A stretch of DNA of 64,000 nucleotides, from positions 62,001-126,000 of the forward strand of contig JANEZZ010002061.1 in the NCBI GenBank assembly GCA_026122225.1, given 5' to 3'. The notes under the pieces are model-generated. The model saw nothing but the letters and a program-made list of their open reading frames with translations. It had not been told where the DNA came from and did no database searches. The translations under genes were made by a program, and so were the position numbers. Shown in pieces: positions 46,301-58,300 of this stretch (its first letter is position 1; every line of letters starts with the position of its first letter). Source of the DNA: Heloderma charlesbogerti (taxonomy: Eukaryota; Chordata; Lepidosauria; Squamata; Helodermatidae).

Positions 46301-49300
46301 TTGGATTGTTTTTAAGTGGCTGATTGTAAACTGCTTTCTGAGGACTTTGTCCTAAAAGGCAGGTTAAAAATGTTTAAAATAAACCGTATGAAATAAAATA
46401 TAGACGCTTCTCCCACTATTTAGCAATCTAAACCTCCAGTACTTTTCACGTCCTATTTCACAATGCCCTTTCCAAGAGGGGCCAACACAGGTGCCCCTTC
46501 CTACCATCTGGCATGGGCCCTTCCAAAGCCAGCACTCACCAGCCCTTCTCGGGCTTCCAACGTAAACCCCCCCAAACTCTCCCCGTCTCTCTTCCAGCCC
46601 CACCACAAGCAACTCCCCCAGTCCCTGCAGCCAACTCACTGCCAGGCCAGCCTGTTGCACCGGTGCGGATGCGGAGTGCTCCTGCATGCAGTGCAGTACG
46701 GGCCGCAGCCCACCTTTGGTGGCAAAGAGAGCCCGCCAGTCGTACTTGGCCAGGAGCACATACAGCACCCTCAGCGCCAGGACTACGAGCAGCTTTTCCT
46801 CCACTCGGTGGCCCAGCAGCTCCGCCAGCGTCGTCACCGTTTTCTCCCTGAGGGCAGCAGAAGGGGCAAGTCACCATACGAAACTGACCCCCGGACATTG
46901 TTTGGGACAAGCCCAGCTGACATCCCAGGGAGGGCAAACACTTCTCGAGACTGAACACTTGTCAAGCTATAGCTGAAGGCTGAGAGCTCAGTTCAATGTG
47001 GCTGGAGGGGAAGCTGCTCAAATTCAAAGGACATGCAGATTTTGTCTTTCCCTAAAGCTGGAGGGGAGGGGCCGTAGCTCAGTGGTAGAGCCCCTGCTTT
47101 GCATACAGAAGGCCCCAGGTGCAATCCCCAGCATCTCCCGGTGGGGCTGGGAAAGAAATCTTGGCTGAAACCCTGGAGAGCTGCTGCCAATCAGTGTCGA
47201 CAATACTAGGCTAGATGGAACAATGGTCAAACTCCGTATAAGGCATCTTCCTACCTTCCAAAAGCATCACCCTAACAGCTCTCATGGTTCATTTATTTAG
47301 GCCCAGTTCACAGATAACCACCACCAAGGTTTTTTAAAAGAATCCTGGGTTGCCACGAACGAGCAAGTGTGGGAGTTCACACTGTCCGATTGCTCCTGCT
47401 TGGCTCCTCCTGCCAGTGGGACTGGCTAAAGAACATAACATTTAATCCCAGGTTCCAACTCCGGCTTGTCACCCAGGGACGCTCCGTGGTTTAGCTGCTC
47501 CCACTTGCAGCAGGAGCAACTGGGCAGCATGAACTAGTACATGCACTCCTTCACAACAACCCAGGGTTTTAAAAGATCCTGGGTTGTAGTTCTGTGCAGA
47601 CCAAGTCATGAATCCTATTCACACTGATTTTTCATGATACAAATGGGCGTTGACCTTATTTCTGAAACTGCTTAGGCTCTGGTAAGCTACTATAGTAGGG
47701 AATTATCTTAGTGAGCTTTCTGGGAGCACCTGATGTTGCAGCACTGATGAAGCCAAGCAGGTGTGGACACGATCTGTCTCTTGGGCTGGGGCCCACTGAA
47801 AGCCCTGTGTAAGAGCGTAATAAAGAGTTCCTTAAAAATATAGTGTGTTTCCTGTATTCCCAAGATTGATGAAAGCAGATGTTTTCAAGACGGCCTTTCC
47901 TTCTAACAGCGAGCTCTTGTTTATTAAGCTGTCAGTTCTCCCACTTGCAAGAAGCTGATCCTTTCCTTGGGGAACCTTCCTAGAGGACTTGCAATACGCA
48001 AATGTCATTTTAATCTATTTGATTAAAGGCCAGGTAATTTCAATGAAAAGAAACCTATTTATTTGCTTGACAAGCCTAATTCAAAGTAACTCGTGTCAGA
48101 CTATGGAACTGCTACTTGGAAGGTTCATTTTTCTAACACCGGCACTATGCCAAAATCTGCTGGACAGTTTTCTGCATCGTCACCATTCCTGTTTAAAAAA
48201 TGCACAAGATTCCTGTCAGTGCAACACCATGAAATGCATGTGGTCACCAAGGAGTCCCTGTCCTTATGGAAAGTGATGCAGCGCAGATGCAGAACACACA
48301 TTTGGCATGCAGAAGATCCCCAGTTCAATCCCCGACAGCTCCAGGTAGGGCTGGAAAACACCCCTGGGGAGCTGCTGCCCATCACTGAAGACCAGCTTTC
48401 TCCAAACTGGTACCCTCTGGATATGTTGGACTATACCTTCCATCATTCCTGACCACTGATCATGTTGGCTGGGGCTGATGGGAGTTGTGGTCCAACAACA
48501 TTTGGAGAGCACCAGGTTGGGGAAGGCTGGTGCAGACAATATTGAGCTGGATGGACCAATGGTCTGACCCAGCATAAGGGAACTTCCTATATTTCTTCCT
48601 ATATACAAGCAGCTGTTGGGAAGAGGAGGGAGAGGACCCACAAAACCAAAACAGACCTAATGGCAAGTTCATCTTCTGCTTTGATGACGTGTCTCTCTTG
48701 CCGCTCTCGCTCAGGCTCCTCCTCCAAGATCTTGGTGATGAATCTGAGACCAGCCATCTGCAGCTCCACATCCCCACTGGACTTCTGGATCATCTCAAGG
48801 GCATCTGCCAGCTGCTCCAAGGCATTTTTCTTCCCTGCTACCTTCACACTGCAGAAAGCTGATCAACAGATCTATCAGCACAACGGTCCTCCAGTCAGTT
48901 TCATCAGCACATCTTCACACCGACTTGCTCTTCCCCAGTCACCCAACTGCAAACCCCTTTGCCCCTGCTTAGCACTCTTTTTCCAGGCTGCTTTCTCCCA
49001 TCAGAGGGTCTACAAGCCTACACAGACAGCATCAACCAAGACCTCAGGTTATGGCTTTTAATGCCAAGCCACCCTTGCCATCTCAGGACTGTATTTAAAA
49101 AAAAATGGGGGGATCAAATGTTTAGCCCTCACAGTTTTAGTTTAAAAAACACACAGCGCAACATCCTTGGCAGTTTAGAAAAGGGAACTACAATGGATCT
49201 CTGCACTGTGGTTCCAGTGCCTAATCTCCATTCCCAGGCTCTTACACACCTGCCTTCCGGTGCTGTTCTGTTAAGTCCCATCCTCCTTTATTAGGGATGT

Positions 49301-52300
49301 ACGGACTGTGTAAAATCCAGTCCATTTGTGTTTTGCAGATTGTCAGGCACCTTTTGCTCCGTCGTCTGCCCTCCAGATGACGGAGCAAAAAATTTTTGAT
49401 TTAAAAAATTTTTTTAAAAAATTTTTTGATTTAAAAAAAATCATTTTTTTTAAGTTTCCAAATTTGTGCAATTGCATATTTGTGCAAATTCACACCTGCA
49501 AAAATGCACAAATTCTTCCCAAATACACAAAAATCCCCCAAAATGTGCATCTTCACACTTTAGGCTATGGGGGGAAATATAGATTTTTGGCTGGTTTTTA
49601 TATTTTTTGCGTATTTTACTACGACGAAATTCACGCAATCACAAAAGTTAGAAAAACAGTTCACAAGTCGGTGGAATCTGCCCAACAGGGGAAAGGCTGC
49701 TCTACTGCAGAATCTGCCAGTCGGATTCATCAAAATTTGAACTCATTTTCTTCAATCGCAGATTTCTGCAACCTCCCTACCATTTTACAGGCCGGGGGTG
49801 GGGACATTAGTGCTAATCTTTAAACACTGGCCAGATATTTCAGCTTTCCCAAATATGCAAATAATGTTTACATAGGGAGTTACTGACCTGCAGTCCAACA
49901 GAGGTCTGGGCCTACAACTCCTACCATCCCTCACCATTGCTTATGATGGTCAGGGATGATGGGAGTTGTAGGCCAAAACATCTGGAGGGCCATACATTCC
50001 CCACTCCCAATTTACACCAACACAGAATGTGTGTTTTGTAGTCATAGCATCATAGAACAGTAGGGTTGGAAGGGGCCTTCAAGACCGTCGAGTCCAACCC
50101 CCTACTCAATGCAGGAATCCGAGTCAGAGCATCCCTGGCAGATGGCTGTCCAGCCTCGTCTTGAATGCCTCCAGCATGGGAGAGCCCGCTACTATGTTTT
50201 GCTACACCGTTCAAGACACACATTCTCACTCACTTGCCCAATTTATTGCTATCCCCTGGAATGGAGTTTTCAAAACAATCACTGATACACCCCAGAGACA
50301 TTCTGTGCACTATCCCCCCATTGGTTAAGAGACACACACTTCAGATAAATAGCCAACCTAGACCTGACAGGAAGCATACTGCGATTGCAGGCAGCACTAG
50401 ATGCACGTCTAACTCCTCTTCCCTCTCCATAAGTCTGATAAAACTTACCTTGCGTTCTGCCATCACAGCATTCTGCTTTTCTGCCATCAGCAGCCAATGG
50501 CATGAAGAAGGGGTGGGGAAATGCGGAGCATTGTATAATGTCACAACCCAAGGTAAGCTATACAAACATTATACATGGGGAGCGGGAACTCTGTATGCGT
50601 TTCCCATTTTTGGTGGCTTTTGCCATTAGATTTATCTACTTGAACTGAAAGGAAGGTCACAGTGCTATCTGGCACTTACCTCTGGCCTTCTCATCCAGGG
50701 TGCCTGGGAAGGAAAGTCCTTCCGCTTTGAGGAGTTCATCGATCAGCTGCGTGTCAGTTTTCTCTGCCGTAGATGGAGCTGGGGAAGGCACTTCAGCAGA
50801 GAGCGACTCCTTCTTGGGCTTTTTGGATGCCATGGCTTCAGAAAGGCTGCCACCGTTCGCAGAGATCAGGTCCACAGTTTGGCAGTTCTGCTCCACCCCT
50901 CCTTTGCTGAAGGAATACTTGAGATAGACGTGGGAACCGTGCAGGTCGCTTCGGGTGCAGCCCTGGCAGTGCTTGCTCAGGAGCTGCAGCACTTTCTGAG
51001 CCAACTCTACAGACATGGACAGCTGGATGAGGCCCTCTTCGTCCAGCTCCGACAGCTTGAAATACAAAAGACGGTTAAAACAGACAGGCTGCTCTGAAAA
51101 TATTGTGCTTCGCAAGCCCAGCCACAGCTATGAGAGGGCGAAGGAAGTAGGGAAATTCCCCAGAAGCCCATTCCTCCAAGGGGCCCAGCCATATACTAGG
51201 GAGAGGGAGGGGAAGAGTGCCATGTCTGGCTGCCAGATCACATGTTGGATACAAAGATTTGGCAGGTAAGAACCGCCGAAGGTGCCATTCCGGTTCCCTC
51301 CTTCCAACACAGTTACATGTTTCTTTGCCATTCATTTTCTCTCAAACCAGGCTGATTCCACTTACCTGCTCTCTGTGGTTCTGCTGGATGAAGTGAACCA
51401 CTTCCTGTTGTTCGTGCTGTTCTAGCTTCTTAATGAAGAAAAGCAGCTCCCACCATTCAGCCCGGCTCAGGGTCCCAGAGTGCTCATTCCCCCGATCTGT
51501 CAGGTATGGCAAGGAGTACAGCCCCCTGAGCGGTTTGCAGTATGTTGTCTGGTTAACTGCAGGTAGACACAAAACCACAGTGGGGTGTTTTATGGCTTCT
51601 CAAGAGACACATCACTTCAGATGCTGCCATCAAAGCAGAAATGCCCTTGCAGAACCATCTGGTCTAAGAGATGGGGAGAGGCAGCCATTTTTCAAACCCT
51701 GAGGCAACATTAATTAATCCTATACATGTTTACTCAGAAGTAAGTCCCTCTGAGTTTCATGGGGCTCACACCAAGGTAAGCAAGTATAGGATTGCTCTGT
51801 TAATGCACAGCCAACAGAGGCAGAAAAGGAAATAATGAAAATAGGAAACCAATGGAAATAATAATGAGCATTTTTTCTAAGTGCTTCACATACAGTCTTT
51901 GCAAGATCTGTGACAAGTAGGCCAGTCATCATCTACATGGTACATACAAGATGCTTAGGTTTAGACATAGTTGCTTACCTATGGTCCTTCAAGGGTGAGA
52001 TGAGCTTTAATAAATCTAGAGCCAATGAACCCATGGCTTTAATAAATTTAGAGCCAATGAAATCATGGCTGCTCGCCACAACTTTTTTTACTTTGCTCTA
52101 GGTATCCAAATTACATAAGCACCATGTCATTGTGCAAGTAGTAACCTAACAGTTTATTTGAGCCCAATGAGAAGATTAAGAAAACCCTCCGGGCAATATC
52201 CCAGTCGTTATGGCCCAATCATTAATAAGGGATCTGAATATCTTCTGAAGATTTGTGGATGGAGACTTGATTTAGGGCCAAGAATTATTATAGGGCACAC

Positions 52301-55300
52301 CAGACGTCCCAGCTTCTTCCTGCCCTGCAGAACATGCCGTTGGCGTGCTTTCAACTGCTAAGAATGAGGCAATGGGAGGGCCAGGAAGGTGCCGTAGGAC
52401 ATATCAGATTGTTTGCCCATCTAGTCTGGTGTACTCTACTCTGACTGGCAGCATCTCTCCAGCATCCCTCAGGCAAGAGGTCTTTCATATCAATTGCCAC
52501 CTGATCTTCCTAAATGGCGGTGCCAGGGAATGAACCTGGGACCTTTTGCATGCAAGGCATGTGCTCTACTATTGAGCTAGGATCCCTCCCAATAATGGAG
52601 GACTGAGGGTAGAGGCAACACCCTTTCAACAGCCAGTTCTACCCGTTAAAGCAGCAAGCTAGACACAGAGCAAGCTGAAGGCAGCCTATGGGCAAGGAGC
52701 GAGCAGCAAGAACAAAGCCCGGAGGCAGAGAATGGCACAGTGGGCACAGACCTGCCCCTCGCAGCTCGGGGGAACGTGCATCGAACATCCCAGCACTCAC
52801 TTACCTGAGACCTGTCTCAGAGTCTCTGTAAGGCTGGATACTTTTTCCTGGGCTTTCTGCTCTGCATGCCCTGATAAACCAATGATCTCAATCATATGCC
52901 AATGCACCCAGTATGTGCGGCCCAGAGACTCCCAATAAACCTGGAAAAATGGGCCCAACATAGAAAATTACTCAACCTACCTGTCCTGTAACCAATGATC
53001 TGGCCTAAATCACCCCGTCTACCAGTGGTGGGGAATCTCAGGCCCAGGGGACCTCCTGGGGTCCCAGAGGGCCAAGCCCCTTTTCCGTAAGCCCATCTCC
53101 TTCCCCCAAACACCCATCGTTTGGTGGTTTCCTAACTTTTGTGCAATTCCTTTCCCATTGTAAAAGGTTGAATTGCCTCTCCTAAAGCTTAGTTACTAGA
53201 AGGAAGAGCATTAAGCTAGACCATGCTGGTCTTTTTGTATTTTTGGCCCCACTTTGCCTTTGGCCACGCCCACCACTGGAATGCAGCCCCCGAGAGCTTC
53301 TCTGAAATTGAATTCGGACCTTGCGCAGAAAGGCGTTCTCCACCCCAACCATATCGGTAGCCAGACCAAAACCTTGTCTTGGTAGAGGAGCAAGTCTTGA
53401 TCACACAACAGATCACACAATGCTGGTGGACACTAGAGATTCAGAAACTTGATGGGATTCCGAAAAATCAAATCTGAATAACGTCACCCCCTGGGTGCCC
53501 CAACCCTGCCCCCCACTCAGCAATACCTGGACAGGTGGCGTGCCGTTATTGCTCCGGAGAAACTCTCCCTCATCTCCCGCACAGACCTTCTCGTAGTCTT
53601 CCAACATGCGCACGCACATGCCCTGCGCCAGCTTCTCTTGCACATACTCCACATAGCTGTTGCGACTGAGGAAGGCCGAGCGCAATTTGAAAACACTGGC
53701 CTCTTTCTCAGGCAGCTTTCTCGTGGCGGACGGGATGGTGCCACAGGTGGGCACATGGGGCTGGAAGATAGACTTGACAACTCGGGGTTGCTTTGCATTG
53801 AGGCACTGAAGCTCCCCATCGCGATCCCAGTCCATAACCTCCACCAGCTCTGAAATGAGTTGGGCCATGGCCATGCTGAAGTCAAACTCATGGTGCAGCC
53901 TGCTCTTTCCCCCGACGTTTGCACCGGAGGGCTCATGCTCCCCTCCCAGCTCTGCGGTGTTGTTGAGCTTGTCCATGACAGAGGTGGCACACAGGTAGCG
54001 CTTCACCAGAGAAAACAGCAGCTTCCCTGGAATCTGAAACAGTGAAGAATATCACACCCAGTGCCAGAAAATGCTGGTTCCCATTCCCCCCAAAGTTGCA
54101 TAGACCTCAGCTCAGCCCATATCAGCTTAGGCTGATATACCAACTATGCCCCTATCTGGACAAAGACAGCCTAGCTACAGTTAACCATGCTCTGATAACC
54201 TCTCGTCTGGATTACTGCAATGCATTATATGTGGGGCTACCTTTGAAAATGGTCCATAAACTTTAGCTAGTCCAAAATAGGGCAGCAAGATTGTTAACAG
54301 GGAATGGCCAGGGGATCACATTATGCCAGTACTTTTCCAGCTGCACTGGCTGCCCATCCATTTCTGGGCCCGATGCAAAGTGCTGGTATTAACATTCAAA
54401 TAATGTTATAATGGCTTGGGGCCAGATTATCTACAGGATTACCTCCTCCCATACGTTCCTGCCCGGACCCTAAGATCACTTCAGGGGTCCTCCTCCGTGA
54501 GACCCTGCCAAAGTGAGGCAGGTGGCTACCAAGAAGAGGGCCTTTTCTGTGGTGGCACCCTGGCTGTGGAATGAGCTCCCTAGAGAGGTTCGCCTGGCAC
54601 CTATGTTTTACTCCTTCTGGCGCCAGGTGAAGATCTTTTTATTTTCCCAGTATTTTAGCATTTTAGCTTCCTAGTCTTTTAGCTCCGGTGTTTTAAATCT
54701 GTATTTTAAATCTCTGCATTGCTGCTAGGTTTTATTCTGGTTGTACTGTTATATTGTGGTTCTAAGCTTTCATATTTTATATTGTTTTATGCTGCACTTT
54801 GTGGTTTTAATTTTTGTGAACCACTCAGAGCTTCAACTCTTGGCTGGTATAGAAATTACATAAATAAATAAATAATATAAGCAAGCCCATATCAACTCTC
54901 AACCTCAAGCACCCTTCTCATATACTCGGAGCTCAAGCTGCCACCTCACCCAATGGCACTATTAGCCATTCAAGTCTCCACACTCCCTCCCTCCCTTCCT
55001 TGCTATGGTCACAGGACATTATGGTTACACTCCCATCCTTACTATGGTCATAGGACATGATCGACTACAAGCAGGAGGCTGGGATCCAGGACAGCCTTCT
55101 ATGTGGCATTCCATCTGGAGATATGTGCAGCGGTGCAGTGCAGCCAGGGCTCACAGGGATGCAACGCCTGATTAGCAGGGACACTGAGGTTATCTGCCAC
55201 CCCTCACCCCCAGCAGAACTCTCTGTCCCCTCTGAGCTTAGCTGCAATTCTCACAGGAGCTTGCCAGGAATGGATTTTTCCAGCAACAATATATTGTTCC

Positions 55301-58300
55301 CTGTTGTAAAGCAAAGTATTTTGGTGTGGCTTGGTCTTGAATGGGCAATTAAGACCCATTTATTTGACAAAAGGCCTGCTGCAACTTGCACAGCAAGAGA
55401 TGAAAACTGCTGCAACTTGTTTGTTGACACAGATCAACACAGCTGCCTGAATTTTGGGACTCTCCTTGGGGTGATGGGTGCCTGCACTTCAAAAGTTGAC
55501 TACTACACCACTAGATATTCAGCACCACCAACTGCCAGTAACAGATGGAGTTGTCAGCCCTTGGTTTTCTATCAGATTATGACAATTGGTTATGGTAAGG
55601 TAACCTTTAAATCAATAAAAAAGGTAAAGGTGTCCCCAACCAGTCGTGTCCGACTCTAGGGTGCGGTGCTCATCCCCGTTTCTAAGCCGAAGAGCCAGCG
55701 CTGTCCGAAGACGCTTCCGTGGTCATGTGGCCGGCATGACTGAACACCGAGGTGCACGGAACGCTGTTACCTTTCCCACTGAAGTGGTACCTATTTATCT
55801 ACTTGCAATTTCTTGCTTTTGAACTGCTAGGTTGGCAGGAGCTGGGACTGAAGACGGGAGCTCACTCCGTCACGCGGCACTCGGGTCTCGAACTGCTGAC
55901 CTGCCGACCTTCCAGTCTGCAGTTCAGCGTCTTAACATAAAATGGAGACATTGGTGTACATAAGGTTGACTTTGTGAGCCATGTTGAGCGTGCCAATGGA
56001 AAGGCTGGCTATAAATAAAGCCATGGGGTTCCCTTAACTTGTCCTCCTCCCACTCCCACTGAAAAAATAAAGCACTCTCACCCGCCTCTCAAAGGCACCT
56101 CCAAGCCCTAACATGGAGATGACCCTTCTCAAAGGAGTTTCACACCCCTCTGCCAGAGCTACTGGGGTCACCTAGTACCTGAGGAAGAGGGATTCCTTCA
56201 AAAGACATGCAGTGCTCTTCTGAGGATGTTGTTTCCGCAAACAGCTCAAGGAGGGTATAGCAACTGTCAAAGTCCATGTGTTGTTCAATGCCATCCTGCT
56301 GGCTCAGGGATAAGAGAACATAGGCTCGGCTCCCTAGAATCAGAGACATAAATGTAGTAGTTCCTCTGCATGTGTTTTACAGCATCCTCTCAAGCTGAGG
56401 ACTCCAGTTCCATAGCAGGAAGAGAGGCAATTTTTATAGAACCACACACACTGGGAATATGGGACAGGAAATCAAGTGAGGCAACTCAGGGGAGCTTCTT
56501 ATACAACCAGGCAGAGGGATTAATTTTTAGAGAGGAATATCAAACCTAAAAGCCATGAGGTAACAGATGGTAGTTAATATGTGAACCATAGCCTGGTATG
56601 GTTCACATACATTTAAACATAATGATGAGAGAGGCAGGGGAAGGGGAGTGCTCCAGAACACACAGGGGGGATGTTTGGATCAGTACCTCAACCTACTTGT
56701 GTGTGAGAGGACCTCAACCACCGATACCTCCTTCCCAGCACTCAGTTTAGCCAATTCCATTCCACCTACAGAGACTCTCGGCCGGTTCACATGATCAAAC
56801 AGCCCACCATGTCTTATTTAAGCCATGGTGGGCTGCAGTGGATGCAGGAGGCTATTTTGAATATTCAAGCTGCAGCTGCGGCTTGTCATGTCATCCAAAC
56901 CTAGAGGTGGAGTGTTGTGTGAGGATTAAACAACCCTCACATCACCCATGACTTGTTTTATGGTTATGCAAGGGTTTAGTCTTCACACAACCCACCCCCA
57001 CCAGGTTCAGATAACACAATAAGCCATGGTCATGCGTTAAATATTCAAAAGCTGCCTGTCACACACCGCCATGCACCAGCATCCACCATAGCATAAATAA
57101 GCCACAGTGGACTGCAGTAGACGTGTGAACCAGGTCTCTCTCAGTCTGCACTGTCCAGGGAAGCAAGAGGACTGTAATGTAGCAACCAGAAGTCAATGCT
57201 GTTAAAATAGCAACTCCCTAAGAAGATGCTTGTGACCATCTGCCCACAGAGTCATGACAGTCTTGCACAGAAATACATGGCGCACACACACACAGACACC
57301 CCACAAGAAACGGAAGGAGCAGTCAGTCTTAGTCCTGAATTCCTCAGTAGTTCGGGAATGCCAATGAAAAGGCTCGCTACCTTCCTCATATGTCCAAGCA
57401 TTTCAAGACCACCTAGAAACCTGCCCAAAACTATAAGCAGGCTAATAATCTCATTTTATCTAACTGGGAGCAGATGTTAGGAATGGATACTGTTTTATAT
57501 TAAAAGTATGGAATATGCATTCCACGGAACTATTAAAAAAATAAGATGATGGCTGTCATAATACTGTAACATTAAGGCTGCAATCCTATACACGCTTACC
57601 TGGGAGTAAGTCCCACTGAATTCCATGGGACTTACACCTGAGTAGATGTACATAGGATTTTACGATAAGATGGCTGTTTTCTGTATATGAGGAAATATAA
57701 TTACAATTACAAACGGCAAGTTTCCTCCTATTTGCTTTGAGCCAAGTAGGACAAACTTTATAGAATGTGAATTTGAATTAATTAACAACCTTTATTTTGT
57801 CTAGAATATCACTTTTGGCAACTTTGAAGTATGTATTTCAAATGTAAACAAAATTCTAATAGTGGACAGCGAACCCTCCACTTTACCTCGGAGGCTCACC
57901 ATTTCTTTTAAGTGTTAACTAAGCCCCAAGTAACTTTTCCAATCTTGTGTAGAAAGATTGTGGGAGAGGGGAAGGACATCACCAGGAGAATCAGGTTGGC
58001 ATCGGCTCGGGAAACTTACTGTAATATTTACTGCAGCCTTCCCCAGCTTGGTGCCCTCCAGATGTTTTGGACTTCAACTCCCAGGATTCCTGACTATTGG
58101 CCATGTTGGCTGAGGCTGATGGGAGTTCAAGTCCAAAACACCTGGAGGGCACCAGGTTGGGGAAGACTGACTTAATGCAAGAGAATGCACTTAAGAAACG
58201 TATCTAATGTCAAGGGAATGTATGGAAGTGCTTACGAAGCCTTGGATAGGAATTGCATCATAACTGCGGGTATCTCCCCCTAAAAAGCTCTCAAAGCCTC

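Noticed and set aside
47075..47130. Possible tRNA gene
   Set aside because: A and B boxes are present, but the sequence continues into the SINE body and is repeated at four other places; the cloverleaf is not kept.
48841..48850. Acceptors CTGCAG (48850/48849) or GTGAAG (48843/48842) for cullin exon 7
   Set aside because: Both break the reading phase left by exon 6. GTTGATCAG at 48860/48859 keeps the frame, despite a weaker pyrimidine tract.
50165..50629. 154-codon + strand frame
   Set aside because: It begins inside a reversed CR1 3' end and has no recognisable protein similarity.
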